This document shows, piece after piece, positions 48,861 to 57,828 of a stretch of DNA of 64,000 nt. How positions within the stretch are numbered: position 1 is the stretch's first letter; every line of letters starts with the position of its first letter. The notes under the pieces were generated by a model, which worked only from the letters and a program-made list of their open reading frames with translations, made no database searches and was not told the origin of the DNA. This DNA is from an uncultured Collinsella sp. Its GTDB lineage: Bacteria; Actinomycetota; Coriobacteriia; Coriobacteriales; Coriobacteriaceae. The position numbers were made by a program, and so were the translations under genes. The DNA lies in contig CALKKS010000028.1 in assembly GCA_937995345.1 (NCBI GenBank), positions 44,098-108,097 of the forward strand. The letters are read 5' to 3'.

Positions 48861-51044
48861 GTGAAGGATTCCGACCTCTCCACAACGGCTGCGCGCGACG
48901 CCGCCCGCATCGTCTGGTTTAAGCGCTACCCCGCCAAGCAGACGTTCATTGCATTTATGCTCGCGCTGTTGGCGACCACGGCGTTTTCCATCGACCCCGC
49001 GCCGGTCTCGAGCAACGCAGTCTTGGCGATTGACCCCAAAGCCTCGGGCATGCTGTACGTGTGCTACGAGGTGCTCCTCTCGTTTGCCGGCCATACCGAC
49101 GCGGTTATGCTGCTTGCGCTTGCCTGCCTGCTCACGCTGCCGTTTCGCTACGTATTCTTTGGCCGCGGCGATGCTTGGCGTCCTTCGGTGATCCTTCCGT
49201 CGCTGTTCTTTGCCGTCTGCATGGTGTTTGGCCGCAGCTACGACCTCACCGATTCGGCCGAGATCGTGCTCGGCGACAAGGCCCGCATCATCTGCGCCTG
49301 GATTGGCGGCGCGGGCTGGATGCTCCTAGCGATCGTGGCCTTCTATCTGGCTTTTGAGTGCCTGGATTGGCTGAACTCCCGACGCATCCCGTTTTCCGAG
49401 GCGCACTTTGGCCGCATATGGCGTGTGGCTCACGCCGTGCTCTCGGTCCGTCCCTTTGCCGGGCCCTTCCTGGTGCTTATGATCGCCTGGGCGCCCACGC
49501 TCATCGCTTCGCTGCCCGGCCTTTTTATGGGAGATACGGGTGCGCAGATTCGCCAGTGGTTCAACTATCCCAACGGCACGAGCGACTACCTGCGCCTACT
49601 CAACCCCAACGTGCTGCTCAACGGGCATCATCCCGTAGTGCACACGGCCATTATCGGCTCGTGCGTTCAACTGGGGCTTTCACTGTTCAACAGCGCTAAC
49701 GCGGGCCTCATCATCTATACCTGTGCTCAATTTGTCATCACGGCTGCCTGCATGGCCTATTCCATCTCGTCGCTGCGCAAACTGGGCGTGAGCCTGCCGG
49801 TTCGCGGTGCGACCCTGCTGTTCTTTGCGTTTATGCCGATGTTCTCTAACTACGCGGCGTTGCTCACCAAAGACGTGCTCTTTGCCGACGCGTTTTTGGT
49901 GCTGCTGGTACAGACCGTCAAGCTCGTCGCATGTGGCCTGCCCCGTCGTGATGCCAATGTCGAGCGAGCGGGCGAGAAAGCCCCCGTGCTCTTTGCGCGC
50001 CACGACTGGCTGTTGCTTGCGCTGGCTGCCATGGGTTCCACGTTTTTGCGCAATGGAGGCCTGGTCTTTCCGTTGGCGGCCTGCGTGATTGCGGCGGCGT
50101 TTTGCGCATGGGATGTACATATCGCTCGTCGTGCGGCTAAGCAGACGGGCACTGCGGTCTCATGTGCCACGCCGCGCTTCCGCTGGGTTGGCGTCCTCGC
50201 GGTGCTTGCACTCTGTCTTGCCTCTAATATGTACTTCACCAAGGTCTTTATGCCGGCGCACGATATCACGCCTGGTTCCAAGCGCGAAATCCTCTCGATT
50301 CCGTTCCAGCAGACGGCTCGTTTCGTCCAAAAGCACGACGGCCTCAACTCGGGCGTCAACCCCACGGTTAAGGAGGACGGCACCATCGTGGAGGCTCCTT
50401 GCGACGGCTTGGTGACCGACGAAGAGCGCGTCGTGATCGACCGTGTGCTCAAGTACGACAATCTGGGCCGCCGTTACAACCCCGACAAGTCCGACGCCGT
50501 CAAAAATTGCTTTAACGAGTACGCCTCGCAGGAGGACATCAAGGCCTATTTTGAGGTGTGGGCGCAGATGTTCAAAAAGGATCCCGAGTGCTATATTTCG
50601 GCGCTCATCAATAACTACTACGGCTACTTTTATCCGAGTGCCCGCGATGCGTGGGTCTACAGCACGTCGCGCAGTGCCGAGATTATGGCGAAGCCCGATA
50701 ACCTCAAGTACTTTGACTTCCATCCGGTCGATAGCAAGGTTGTGCGCTGGTGCGACCACCTGATCAACCTGTATCGCGTGGCAGTACAACGCATCCCGTT
50801 TATCTCGCTCGCCATGAGCTCGGCCACCTATGTGTGGATCATGATCGCCGTGGTGGTCTATCTGCTACGCCGTCATTCGTGGCGCGGGCTGGCCATTTGG
50901 GTGCCGCTGCTGGGCGTGCTCGCCGTGTGCCTGATCGGTCCCTGCAACGGCTCGACCTACATGCGCTACCTGTATCCGGTCATCGCCTGCATGCCCTTTG
51001 CCATCGGCGCCACCATCACCCGCAGCGACCTCCTCTGGTCCTAA
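48861..51044 (+). CDS. DUF6020 family membrane protein
   Basis: A 727-residue polytopic protein starting at GTG 48861 with AAAGG ten bases upstream. There are about 12 membrane segments and a long extracytoplasmic region (about residues 470-620). LPGLFMGDTGAQIRQWFN and GHHPVVHTAIIG are hallmarks of the DUF6020 family, which resembles GT-C type membrane glycosyltransferases in layout. A role in cell-surface glycan assembly is a reasonable guess. No glycan genes adjoin it. Confidence 0.82.
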   Translation: MKDSDLSTTAARDAARIVWFKRYPAKQTFIAFMLALLATTAFSIDPAPVSSNAVLAIDPKASGMLYVCYEVLLSFAGHTDAVMLLALACLLTLPFRYVFFGRGDAWRPSVILPSLFFAVCMVFGRSYDLTDSAEIVLGDKARIICAWIGGAGWMLLAIVAFYLAFECLDWLNSRRIPFSEAHFGRIWRVAHAVLSVRPFAGPFLVLMIAWAPTLIASLPGLFMGDTGAQIRQWFNYPNGTSDYLRLLNPNVLLNGHHPVVHTAIIGSCVQLGLSLFNSANAGLIIYTCAQFVITAACMAYSISSLRKLGVSLPVRGATLLFFAFMPMFSNYAALLTKDVLFADAFLVLLVQTVKLVACGLPRRDANVERAGEKAPVLFARHDWLLLALAAMGSTFLRNGGLVFPLAACVIAAAFCAWDVHIARRAAKQTGTAVSCATPRFRWVGVLAVLALCLASNMYFTKVFMPAHDITPGSKREILSIPFQQTARFVQKHDGLNSGVNPTVKEDGTIVEAPCDGLVTDEERVVIDRVLKYDNLGRRYNPDKSDAVKNCFNEYASQEDIKAYFEVWAQMFKKDPECYISALINNYYGYFYPSARDAWVYSTSRSAEIMAKPDNLKYFDFHPVDSKVVRWCDHLINLYRVAVQRIPFISLAMSSATYVWIMIAVVVYLLRRHSWRGLAIWVPLLGVLAVCLIGPCNGSTYMRYLYPVIACMPFAIGATITRSDLLWS

Positions 51045-51045
51045 T

Positions 51046-51078
51046 TTGGTGCAAAGGGGACAGGTTACTTTGCACCAA
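51046..51078. repeat. GGGACAGG-type palindrome, TTGGTGCAAAG form
   Basis: TTGGTGCAAAG (51046-51056) pairs with CTTTGCACCAA (51068-51078), core GGGACAGGTTA. It begins one base after the stop codon of the DUF6020 gene and may end its transcript. Confidence 0.9.
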
Positions 51079-51209
51079 GGGGCTGTATCATCACGACGCC
51101 TTCATCTTGGGGTTTATCTCGCAGGCCAGTAGGTATATCATAACGACGTTTGTTTATATTGCCCGAGCATCTGCGCTGGGCTTTAGGTCGAAACCGATAG
51201 GAGACACGT

Positions 51210-52016
51210 ATGTCCGGACACTCTAAGTGGGCCACAACCAAGCATCGTAAGGGCGCGCAGGACGCCAAGCGTTCCGCCCTCTTCTCCAAGCTGAGCCGCA
51301 ACATCACCGTTGCTGCCCGTCTCGGCGGCGACCCGCTGCCCGAGAACAACGCCAGCCTCGCTGCTGCCGTCGCCAAGGCCAAGGCTCAGTCCATGCCCAA
51401 GGACAAGATCAAGTCCGCTATCGACAAGGCCTTTGGCTCGGGTGCCGACGCCGCCGTCTACGAGAACATCGTGTACGAGGGCTACGGTCCCGCCGGTGTC
51501 GCCGTCTACGTTGACTGCCTGACCGATAACCGCAACCGCACTGCCGCCGATGTCCGTTCCGCCTTCTCCCACGCTGGCGGCAACCTGGGCACCTCCGGTT
51601 CCGTCGCCTTCCAGTTTGAGCGCAAGGGTCAGATCGTCGTCGCCAAGGAGATCCTGGACGAGAACGCCAAGAAGGAGACCATGATCGCCAACGGTGCTGC
51701 CGGTGACGAGGATGAGTTCATGATGGCCATCGCCGAGGCCGGTGGCGAGGACTACGAGGACGCCGGCGAGGAGTGGATCGTCTGGACCGCTGCTAACGAC
51801 GTCATGGCTGTCTCCAAGGCACTCGAGGAGCAGGGCGTCCAGGTCAAGGGTTCCGAGACCACCATGGTCCCGACCACCCCGACCGAGGTCTCCGGCGCCG
51901 ATGCCAAGAAGGTCCAGCGCCTCATCGATCGCCTCGAGGAGCTTGACGACGTCCAGGACGTCTACAGCACCATGGATATGACCGACGAGGTCATCGCTGC
52001 CCTCGAGGAGGAGTAG
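51210..52016 (+). CDS. YebC/PmpR-type protein
   Basis: A 268-residue cytosolic protein of the YebC family, long annotated as a transcription regulator and more recently linked in bacteria to translation of difficult stretches. MSGHSKWATTKHRKGAQDAKR is the family N-terminus; VYEGYGPAGVAVYVDCLTDNRNRT is the second hallmark. Somewhat longer than the usual 240-250 residues because of acidic insertions (GAAGDEDEFMM). ATG 51210 with AGGAGAC upstream. Codon use is strongly biased, suggesting high expression. Confidence 0.92.
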   Translation: MSGHSKWATTKHRKGAQDAKRSALFSKLSRNITVAARLGGDPLPENNASLAAAVAKAKAQSMPKDKIKSAIDKAFGSGADAAVYENIVYEGYGPAGVAVYVDCLTDNRNRTAADVRSAFSHAGGNLGTSGSVAFQFERKGQIVVAKEILDENAKKETMIANGAAGDEDEFMMAIAEAGGEDYEDAGEEWIVWTAANDVMAVSKALEEQGVQVKGSETTMVPTTPTEVSGADAKKVQRLIDRLEELDDVQDVYSTMDMTDEVIAALEEE

Positions 52017-52081
52017 CGCCCGCGCGGGTTAAGCCGTGCATATCTGGGCATAATGAAGCGAGCATGCAAGCCTCGTGGAAT

Positions 52082-52129
52082 AAAAGAGCCGGATCCGCGT
52101 GCGTAGAGCACCGGACCCGGCTCTTTTAT
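52082..52129 (+). terminator. terminator after the YebC-type gene
   Basis: AAAAGAGCCGG pairs with CCGGCTCTTTT, with an inner GTGC/GCAC stem. The T-run ends in TATAAT (52127-52132), which may also serve as a -10 box for the next operon. Confidence 0.8.
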
Positions 52130-52182
52130 AATGATGCGAATCGTTTTGCATTCTGTGGACCGAGACCCGAAAGGAGCGCCGC

Positions 52183-52728
52183 ATGCGCGTGCTCAAACGA
52201 GCCCTAGCAATCGTGTACCTTGCCGCCGCCATCGTGGCGTTGGGCACGCTTGTCTGCCAGTTCTGGGGACCGTATACGTATCGCTTTATGCTGCTGATGC
52301 GCGACGCTGTGCCGCGTATCGTCGTCACGGTGTGTGCCGGCGTTGTGGCGCTTGGCGTGCTCATCGGGTTTTTCCGCTTGATGTTCGCGCGTCGCGAGCC
52401 GTCCTGCGTGCATCCGGCGGGGGAGCGCAATATCGAGGTCACGCTCGCAGCGCTTTCCTCGTGCGCCCGCGCCGCGGCGGAGTGCGATGATCGTGTGATG
52501 GTTGAGCATATCGAGGCACGCGTTCAAGGCTCCGACGAGTCGCGCGTTCGTTTTAAGGTAGAGGCCATCGCGCTCGATGATAAGGACGTTGCCGCTCTTG
52601 CCACCTCGATGCAGCAGCGCATCGAGAAGGCCTGCGACACCATGCTCGGCACGCCGGGCACGACCGCGCGCGTCCGTTTTTTGCCGTCCAAGACTACCGT
52701 CCAGACCGTGGAGGTTTCCGGTGAGTGA
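52183..52728 (+). CDS. amaP: alkaline shock response membrane anchor protein
   Basis: A 181-residue membrane protein with two N-terminal TM segments (about 7-27 and 46-68) and a cytosolic domain, as in AmaP, which tethers Asp23 to the membrane in staphylococci. Context decides the call: it is followed by a DUF2273 gene (8-bp overlap) and an Asp23-family gene. ATG 52183 behind AAAGGAG. Confidence 0.85.
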   Translation: MRVLKRALAIVYLAAAIVALGTLVCQFWGPYTYRFMLLMRDAVPRIVVTVCAGVVALGVLIGFFRLMFARREPSCVHPAGERNIEVTLAALSSCARAAAECDDRVMVEHIEARVQGSDESRVRFKVEAIALDDKDVAALATSMQQRIEKACDTMLGTPGTTARVRFLPSKTTVQTVEVSGE

Positions 52729-53098
52729 TACCAACCAAGACAAGACCGCCCGCACGCCGCGCCTGACGATCGATCAGAACGCTACGCCGGCAGGCGAGTC
52801 CGCCGACACCAAGCCCGAGGCCGGCGAGCAGCACGACAGCGCTGCCAACGACTTTGACGAGGCCATGGGTCTCATCAAAGGTACGGGCGCTGCCATCTGG
52901 AGCTACGCCGTGCGCCACCCCAACACTACGCTCGGCGCCGTGGCAGGCTTTATCCTCGCCGTGCTGGTACTTACGTTGGGCCTGTGGGACACGCTCGTCA
53001 TCGCATTCTTTGTGCTGATCGGCGCCGTAATCGGCCAGATTCGCGACGGCGAGAACGGTATCGTCAACTTCTTCGGCCGCCTGTTTAGCGGCCGCTAA
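52721..53098 (+). CDS. DUF2273 small membrane protein
   Basis: A 125-residue protein starting at GTG 52721 behind GTGGAGG, overlapping the previous gene by 8 bp. About 60 hydrophilic residues precede two membrane helices (about 70-110), and the tail GQIRDGENGIVNFFGRLF is the DUF2273 signature. It is a regular middle gene of AmaP/Asp23 operons; its molecular role is unknown. Confidence 0.85.
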   Translation: MSDTNQDKTARTPRLTIDQNATPAGESADTKPEAGEQHDSAANDFDEAMGLIKGTGAAIWSYAVRHPNTTLGAVAGFILAVLVLTLGLWDTLVIAFFVLIGAVIGQIRDGENGIVNFFGRLFSGR

Positions 53099-53142
53099 TA
53101 CGTATTCGACTGTCGCATCCGCGGCAGGCATAAGGAGGAACC

Positions 53143-53667
53143 ATGGCTTTTAACACGAAGGTCGATGTGGCCGATACCGAGCTCGAAGCGAATGAGGCCG
53201 TTGTCGATGCCGGGGACGTGGCGCTCGAGGACGAGGCACTCGTCGAGGCCGAGTCCGATGCGGACGAGGACAACGAGGAGATGGACGAGGAGGCGGACGA
53301 GTCCGAGGACTCGCTGACCTATTCCAACGGCGTGATCGAGAAGATCGTTGCCATGGCCACTCGCGAGGTTCCGCACGTTCTGGGCATGAAGGGCAACCTT
53401 ATGCACTTTGTGCAGGAGCAGTTTGGTGCCGAGAATCTGACCAAGGGCGTGACGGTCGAGGTCACCGATGACAATCGCGTGGTCGTCAACATCTCCGTCA
53501 TCATCGAGTACGGCGCCTATGCGCCCGCGATCTTCGACGATGTCAAGGCACGTGTCACCGAGCGCCTTGCCGCGATGACCGGCCTTGAGGTGGCAGGTGT
53601 TAACCTACGCATCGAGGATGTCATCACCCCCGAGGAGTACGAGCACCGTACCAGCCAGCACGAGTAA
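53143..53667 (+). CDS. Asp23/Gls24 family envelope stress protein
   Basis: A 174-residue cytosolic protein. The first ~60 residues are very acidic (EDEALVEAESDADEDNEEMD region); the Asp23 domain follows, from NGVIEKIVAMATREVPHVLG to DVITPEEY, with VVVNISVIIEYG in the centre. Asp23 proteins coat the membrane inner face via AmaP and counter cell-wall and pH stress. ATG 53143 has AAGGAGG. Last gene of the three-gene unit. The long acidic N-terminus is more than most family members have. Confidence 0.92.
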   Translation: MAFNTKVDVADTELEANEAVVDAGDVALEDEALVEAESDADEDNEEMDEEADESEDSLTYSNGVIEKIVAMATREVPHVLGMKGNLMHFVQEQFGAENLTKGVTVEVTDDNRVVVNISVIIEYGAYAPAIFDDVKARVTERLAAMTGLEVAGVNLRIEDVITPEEYEHRTSQHE

Positions 53668-53719
53668 CCTACCAAAAAGGGACAGGTTTGTTTTGGCAGG
53701 TTTTATCTGCGTAAACGTC
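53668..53719. repeat. GGGACAGG-core palindromic repeat, long form
   Basis: CCTACCAAAA and TTTTGGCAGG arms around GGGACAGGTTTG, tail TTTTATCTGCGTAAACGTC. It begins immediately after the Asp23 stop and matches 1882-1934 almost base for base. Confidence 0.9.
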
Positions 53720-53720
53720 A

Positions 53721-53762
53721 AACGGCCGGTCGCGCATGCAAAAGCGCGGCCGGCCGTTTTCT
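53721..53762 (+). terminator. terminator of the alkaline-shock operon
   Basis: AACGGCCGG and CCGGCCGTT with inner CGCGC/GCGCG form a long stem around ATGCAAAA, followed by TTCTAT. It lies directly after the repeat. Confidence 0.85.
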
Positions 53763-53874
53763 ATATGCCCTCGTTGCGGTCATACCGCTCGTCTAACTAA
53801 GGGTTGCAATCTTCGCGTTCCGCGTTACCCTAATGGGCACATTGTTTCCAAATTGTTAACGAGGGGTTGCCGTA

Positions 53875-54897
53875 ATGGCCGACGAACACGAGACCGAAAG
53901 CAAGGCATGGGCGATTGAAGCCGCTGCGGCAGAGGCGGCGTCGCGTGCCGCCGAGGAGGTACATCGTCCTCCGGTAGTGCCGATGGAGTGCGTGGTCGAT
54001 CGCGATGTTATTGAGCAAGGCGAGCGCGCCGGCCGCAAGCGCAGCCAGGAGCCAGGCTTTCCGCGCTTTTTTGCCGAGCTCAACCTGGGCCTGATCCTCA
54101 CGGCGTTCGCCATCGTTGCCTTTAAAACCCCCAATCACTTTGCCTTCGGCGGCACCTCGGGCGTGTCGGTCATTCTTTCCACGCTGTTCCCGACCCTGCC
54201 CGTCGGTGTCTTTATGTGGATCATCAATGCGGTCCTGGTCATCCTGGGTTTTATCTTTTTGGAGCGCAAGGCAATCCTTTGGAGCGTCTTTGCCTCGTTT
54301 GCGCTTTCGGCCTACGTCTCGCTGTTTGAGCTCTTCATTCCGGCGGATGTTTCGATGACGGGCGATATGTGGCTCGACCTGTGTTTTGCCGTCATCTTGC
54401 CGGCGCTCGGCAGCGCTATTGTCTTTGACATCGGCGCCTCGACGGGTGGCACGGACATTCTTGCCATGATCCTCAAACGCCGCACCACGCTCGAGATTGG
54501 CCGCGCACTGCTGCTGGTCGATATCGGTATCGTGACCATCGCGGCTTTCCTGTATGGCCCGCGCGTCGGCCTGTACTGCGTGCTTGGCCTGTTTGCCAAG
54601 ACGCTCGTGGTCGATAAGGCTATCGAGAGCATTCACCTTCGTAAGGTCTGTACGATTATTTGCGCCGAACCGCGCAAAGTCGAGGAGTTTATCGTCAAGC
54701 ATCTCAACCGCACAGCTACGATCAGCCGTGGCTACGGCGCCTTCTCGGGCAAGTGCGTCACGGTGATCATGAGCGTGCTGAGCCGTCGCGAGGCAGTGCA
54801 GCTGCGCCGCTATACCCGCGAGATTGACCCTGGCGCCTTCATCACCATCGTCGATAGCTCCGAGATCGTGGGCAAGGGCTTCCGCGGCACGAACTAG
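53875..54897 (+). CDS. YitT-type membrane protein with DUF2179
   Basis: A 340-residue protein: ~60 hydrophilic N-terminal residues, five to six TM helices with the YitT signatures (FGGTSGVSVILSTLF; GASTGGTDILAMILK), and a C-terminal DUF2179 domain (ICAEPRKVEEFIVKHLNRTATISRGYGAFSG). Function of the family is unknown. Single gene, ATG 53875 behind ACGAGGGG. The Ala/Glu-rich N-terminal extension is unusual for the family. Confidence 0.88.
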   Translation: MADEHETESKAWAIEAAAAEAASRAAEEVHRPPVVPMECVVDRDVIEQGERAGRKRSQEPGFPRFFAELNLGLILTAFAIVAFKTPNHFAFGGTSGVSVILSTLFPTLPVGVFMWIINAVLVILGFIFLERKAILWSVFASFALSAYVSLFELFIPADVSMTGDMWLDLCFAVILPALGSAIVFDIGASTGGTDILAMILKRRTTLEIGRALLLVDIGIVTIAAFLYGPRVGLYCVLGLFAKTLVVDKAIESIHLRKVCTIICAEPRKVEEFIVKHLNRTATISRGYGAFSGKCVTVIMSVLSRREAVQLRRYTREIDPGAFITIVDSSEIVGKGFRGTN

Positions 54898-55047
54898 CGC
54901 GGACGCATCCTTCGAATCATTGAATAAGGCCGCCTACGTTGCAAATCGGCCATCTTGGAGTATTTGTCCCCACATTGGGCGATAATGTTGCCAAAGACAT
55001 CGTTTGCGATCCAGGTGATTCGCTCTAGATACGAAGGGATGATTTCG

Positions 55048-56415
55048 ATGTTCTGTTCGCAGTGTGGCGCCCCCATGGGCGATAACGACAAGTTCTGCGG
55101 CGTGTGCGGTGCCCCTAATACCGAGGTCAAGGTCGCCGGTCCCGCTCCGCAAGCTCAGCCCCAACCGCAGGGTCAACCGTTTGCCCAGCCGCAGCCGCAG
55201 CCGTTCGTTGCGCCCCAGCCGGCTATGAATGTGCCCAAGGGCTGCATGGCGCAGGCCTTCAACGATATGCTTAAGGTTCCGGGCGCTCTGGTTCGCGTAT
55301 GTCAGATTGCCTTTTTGCCGGCGCTGATTTGTGTCGTGTCGGTGCTGGTGCTGTTTATTCCCGTTATCGGCGGCATCGCGGCGGCTATCGGCTTTTTGCT
55401 TGCGTACGTGGCAAGCGTGTGCGGTGCCGGCTTTGCCATCGAGTGGGGTCGCGACCTGTCGCTCAAGGATGATAACGGTATGGAGCGTCCGCTGCTGCGT
55501 TCGACTTCGTTTGGCCTGGGCATCTTCTCGTCCGTTATTACCGGTGTGCTCGAGTTCGTTGCCATTATCCCGGTGATCGGCGTAATCTTCTCGGCTATCG
55601 AGAGTGTCGTGATCGGCGCCGTCGGCTCGTACTATTACTACGGTTCGAGCGGTCTCGAGGGCGCACTCATCGGCTCGATGGGCCTGCTCGTCTTTGCCAT
55701 GATTGTGTCGGTGGTGCTGGGCATCTTCTTTAAGATGTTCGGCGATGCCGCTGTGATGCACTTTGCGGTCGTTGGCCGCGTCGAGAGCGCGTTCTCGCTC
55801 GAGAAGGTTTGGAAGTCCTATAAGGCCAACCTGGGCAAGCTGTTCTGCGCCTCGATTCTTCCCGAGTTCTTGACGGGCATCGTCTCGAACATCATCACAT
55901 GGATCTTTACCGCCATCTTTGGTGCCATTGCCACGTTTGGTATGTATAGCTACTACTACCGCCCCACGGGCCTCGAGGCAATCATCGAGGGCGGCGGCAT
56001 CACGCTCATCCTGTTCCTGATGATCGTTGCCTTTGTCACGGTGTTCCTCAACGTGTTTGGCACAATGCTCAAGTATCGCGCTGTCGGTTACTGGGCAGCG
56101 CGTCATGCCAGCGAGTGGGCCGACGAGGACACCGACGATGTCCTGACGTTTGTGCTCCCGGGCGAGAAGAAGCCTGGTCCTGCGGGCTTTAGCGCCAACG
56201 GTGCCACCGCCGCTCAGGCTCCTGCACTTACGACTGCGCCTGCCCCCGCGCCCGCACCGGCACCCGCCCCTGCTCCGGCACCCGCTCCTGCACCTGCGCC
56301 CGCACCCGCACCTGCACCCGAGGCCACGCCTGCGGAGCCCGATTGGACTGCCGTCGCCACGCCGACAGACGAGCCGGGCGAGGCTTCTGCATCCGAAAAT
56401 AACCAAGCCGAATAG
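55048..56415 (+). CDS. zinc-ribbon DUF4013-like membrane protein with Pro-Ala tail
   Basis: A 455-residue protein. The N-terminus is a zinc ribbon (MFCSQCGAPMGDNDKFCGVCG, four Cys), then a Pro/Gln linker (35-65), a membrane domain with six to eight TM helices of DUF4013 type, and a C-terminal region containing a run of about 17 Ala-Pro dipeptides (~402-435) before an acidic end. ATG 55048 with GAAGGG eight bases upstream. The tail is likely rigid and extended on the cytosolic side. The next genes encode a second zinc-ribbon membrane protein and a DUF2752 protein; the group may act together, but function is unknown. Confidence 0.75.
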   Translation: MFCSQCGAPMGDNDKFCGVCGAPNTEVKVAGPAPQAQPQPQGQPFAQPQPQPFVAPQPAMNVPKGCMAQAFNDMLKVPGALVRVCQIAFLPALICVVSVLVLFIPVIGGIAAAIGFLLAYVASVCGAGFAIEWGRDLSLKDDNGMERPLLRSTSFGLGIFSSVITGVLEFVAIIPVIGVIFSAIESVVIGAVGSYYYYGSSGLEGALIGSMGLLVFAMIVSVVLGIFFKMFGDAAVMHFAVVGRVESAFSLEKVWKSYKANLGKLFCASILPEFLTGIVSNIITWIFTAIFGAIATFGMYSYYYRPTGLEAIIEGGGITLILFLMIVAFVTVFLNVFGTMLKYRAVGYWAARHASEWADEDTDDVLTFVLPGEKKPGPAGFSANGATAAQAPALTTAPAPAPAPAPAPAPAPAPAPAPAPAPAPEATPAEPDWTAVATPTDEPGEASASENNQAE

Positions 56416-56422
56416 CCGGTCG

Positions 56423-56460
56423 AGGCACCCTGGGCAACTGAGCCCGGGGTGCCTTTTTTT
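56423..56460 (+). terminator. terminator after the DUF4013-like gene
   Basis: GGCACCC-T-GGGC pairs with GCCC-G-GGGTGCC around AACTGA, followed by seven T. Confidence 0.92.
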
Positions 56461-56610
56461 ACTGCAAAAGCAAGAAAATGGCTGCGAAAACGGTTGCAGC
56501 AAAATTTCTTAGAAATTGGTCAATGTTGCGCAACAACGTCGTAGCTATTGTTGAGAACATAGACGTGTAAGGTTTGAAGGCGTGTAACGCCTTGGGAAAA
56601 GGAGAGGCTT

Positions 56611-57243
56611 ATGTTTTGTCCTAGTTGCGGATCGCCCCTTTCGGACGATGCCAAGTTCTGCCCGGTTTGCGGATCTCCTATCGGTGCCGCCCCTGCTGCT
56701 CCTCAGCCGCAGCCCACGCAGATTCAGCCCACTCCGGTTCAGGCCGTTCAGCCTCAGCCGCAGCCCCAGCAGTACGCGAATCAGCAGCAGTACACCGGTC
56801 AGTACGCCCAGCAGCCTGCTGCAGCTCCGATGGGCTATGGGCCTGTAAAGAGCGACCGTAGCTTGATTGGCTGGCTCCTGCTTTCTATCGTGACCTGCGG
56901 CATCTATTCGTATTACTTCCTCTACTGCCTGGCTCGCGACATCAATACCATGTGCCAGGAGGATGGCGATTCCACGCCGGGCATTGCCGCATTCATCTTG
57001 CTGTCGTTTGTGACCTGCGGTTTCTATGCCCTCTACTGGTACTATAAGATCGGTAACCGCCTGCAGGCCAACGCTCCTCGCTATGGCCTGGTGTTCCAGG
57101 AGAACGGCACCACCATTCTTATGTGGCAGATTGTCGGTGCGCTTCTGTGCGGCCTTGGTCCCATCTTTGCCATGAATATCATCATCAAGAACACCAACGC
57201 CATGGCTACGGTCTACAACACCCGTCTCGGCGTGCGTGCCTAA
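56611..57243 (+). CDS. zinc-ribbon DUF4234 membrane protein
   Basis: A 210-residue protein: zinc ribbon (MFCPSCGSPLSDDAKFCPVCG), a Gln/Pro-rich linker (25-75), then the DUF4234 domain with three to four TM helices and the repeats IVTCGIYSYYFLY and FVTCGFYALYWYYKIGN. Same design as its upstream neighbour but a different membrane domain. ATG 56611 behind AAGGAGAGG. The function of DUF4234 is unknown. Confidence 0.85.
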   Translation: MFCPSCGSPLSDDAKFCPVCGSPIGAAPAAPQPQPTQIQPTPVQAVQPQPQPQQYANQQQYTGQYAQQPAAAPMGYGPVKSDRSLIGWLLLSIVTCGIYSYYFLYCLARDINTMCQEDGDSTPGIAAFILLSFVTCGFYALYWYYKIGNRLQANAPRYGLVFQENGTTILMWQIVGALLCGLGPIFAMNIIIKNTNAMATVYNTRLGVRA

Positions 57244-57256
57244 CGATTAAGGCATC

Positions 57257-57742
57257 GTGAGCAACCCTCGGGAACATAAGGGCGCGGCGGAGCTTATTCG
57301 CCGCGCCTTTTCTTGCATCGGCGTCCTCTTTGTCGCCTGGCTCGCACTCTACCTGCTCGATATCGGCTGCATGTTTCGCCTGATGACGGGCATTCCCTGT
57401 CCGGGATGCGGCATGACGAGGGCGTGGCTGGCGGCGCTGCGTCTCGATTTTTCGGCGGCCCTTGCCTACCATCCGCTTTTTTGGGTGGTGCCGATTGCGT
57501 TTGTGCTCGCGTTCGTGCGCGAGGAGGTGGCATCGAGCAGGCTAAAGCGTGGCATCGACATTGCGGTTATTGTTCTGTGCGTGCTGGTCGTTGCCGTATG
57601 GATCGTGCGCCTTATCAACCCGGCAGACGCGGGCCTGCTTTTTGGTGGGCGCGCTCCCGCCGGAGTTCCCGACGACATCATCCACCTCGAACCTCCACGC
57701 TGGCTCTGCCATTTGAGGACGGGGTTGAAATGGTTGAAATAG
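57257..57742 (+). CDS. DUF2752 membrane protein
   Basis: A 161-residue protein with three TM helices, starting at GTG 57257, 13 bp after the DUF4234 stop. The family signature is TGIPCPGCGMTRAWLAALRLDF with two conserved Cys, then AYHPLFWVVP. DUF2752 proteins are often next to DUF4234 or zinc-ribbon genes, as here. Function unknown. Confidence 0.88.
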   Translation: MSNPREHKGAAELIRRAFSCIGVLFVAWLALYLLDIGCMFRLMTGIPCPGCGMTRAWLAALRLDFSAALAYHPLFWVVPIAFVLAFVREEVASSRLKRGIDIAVIVLCVLVVAVWIVRLINPADAGLLFGGRAPAGVPDDIIHLEPPRWLCHLRTGLKWLK

Positions 57743-57751
57743 CGCTTGACA

Positions 57752-57800
57752 AATAATGAGAGGGCGGATGTTCGTTCCAACATCCGCCCTCTCATTATTT
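57752..57800. terminator. long bidirectional terminator
   Basis: AATAATGAGAGGGCGGATGTT (as 21-bp arm 57752-57772, first 20 shown by AATAATGAGAGGGCGGATGT) pairs perfectly with 57779-57799 around CGTTCC; A/T-runs on both sides serve the converging DUF2752 and M20 genes. Confidence 0.9.
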
Positions 57801-57828
57801 TGAATGGGTGTTTGAAGAATCTTGCAGC

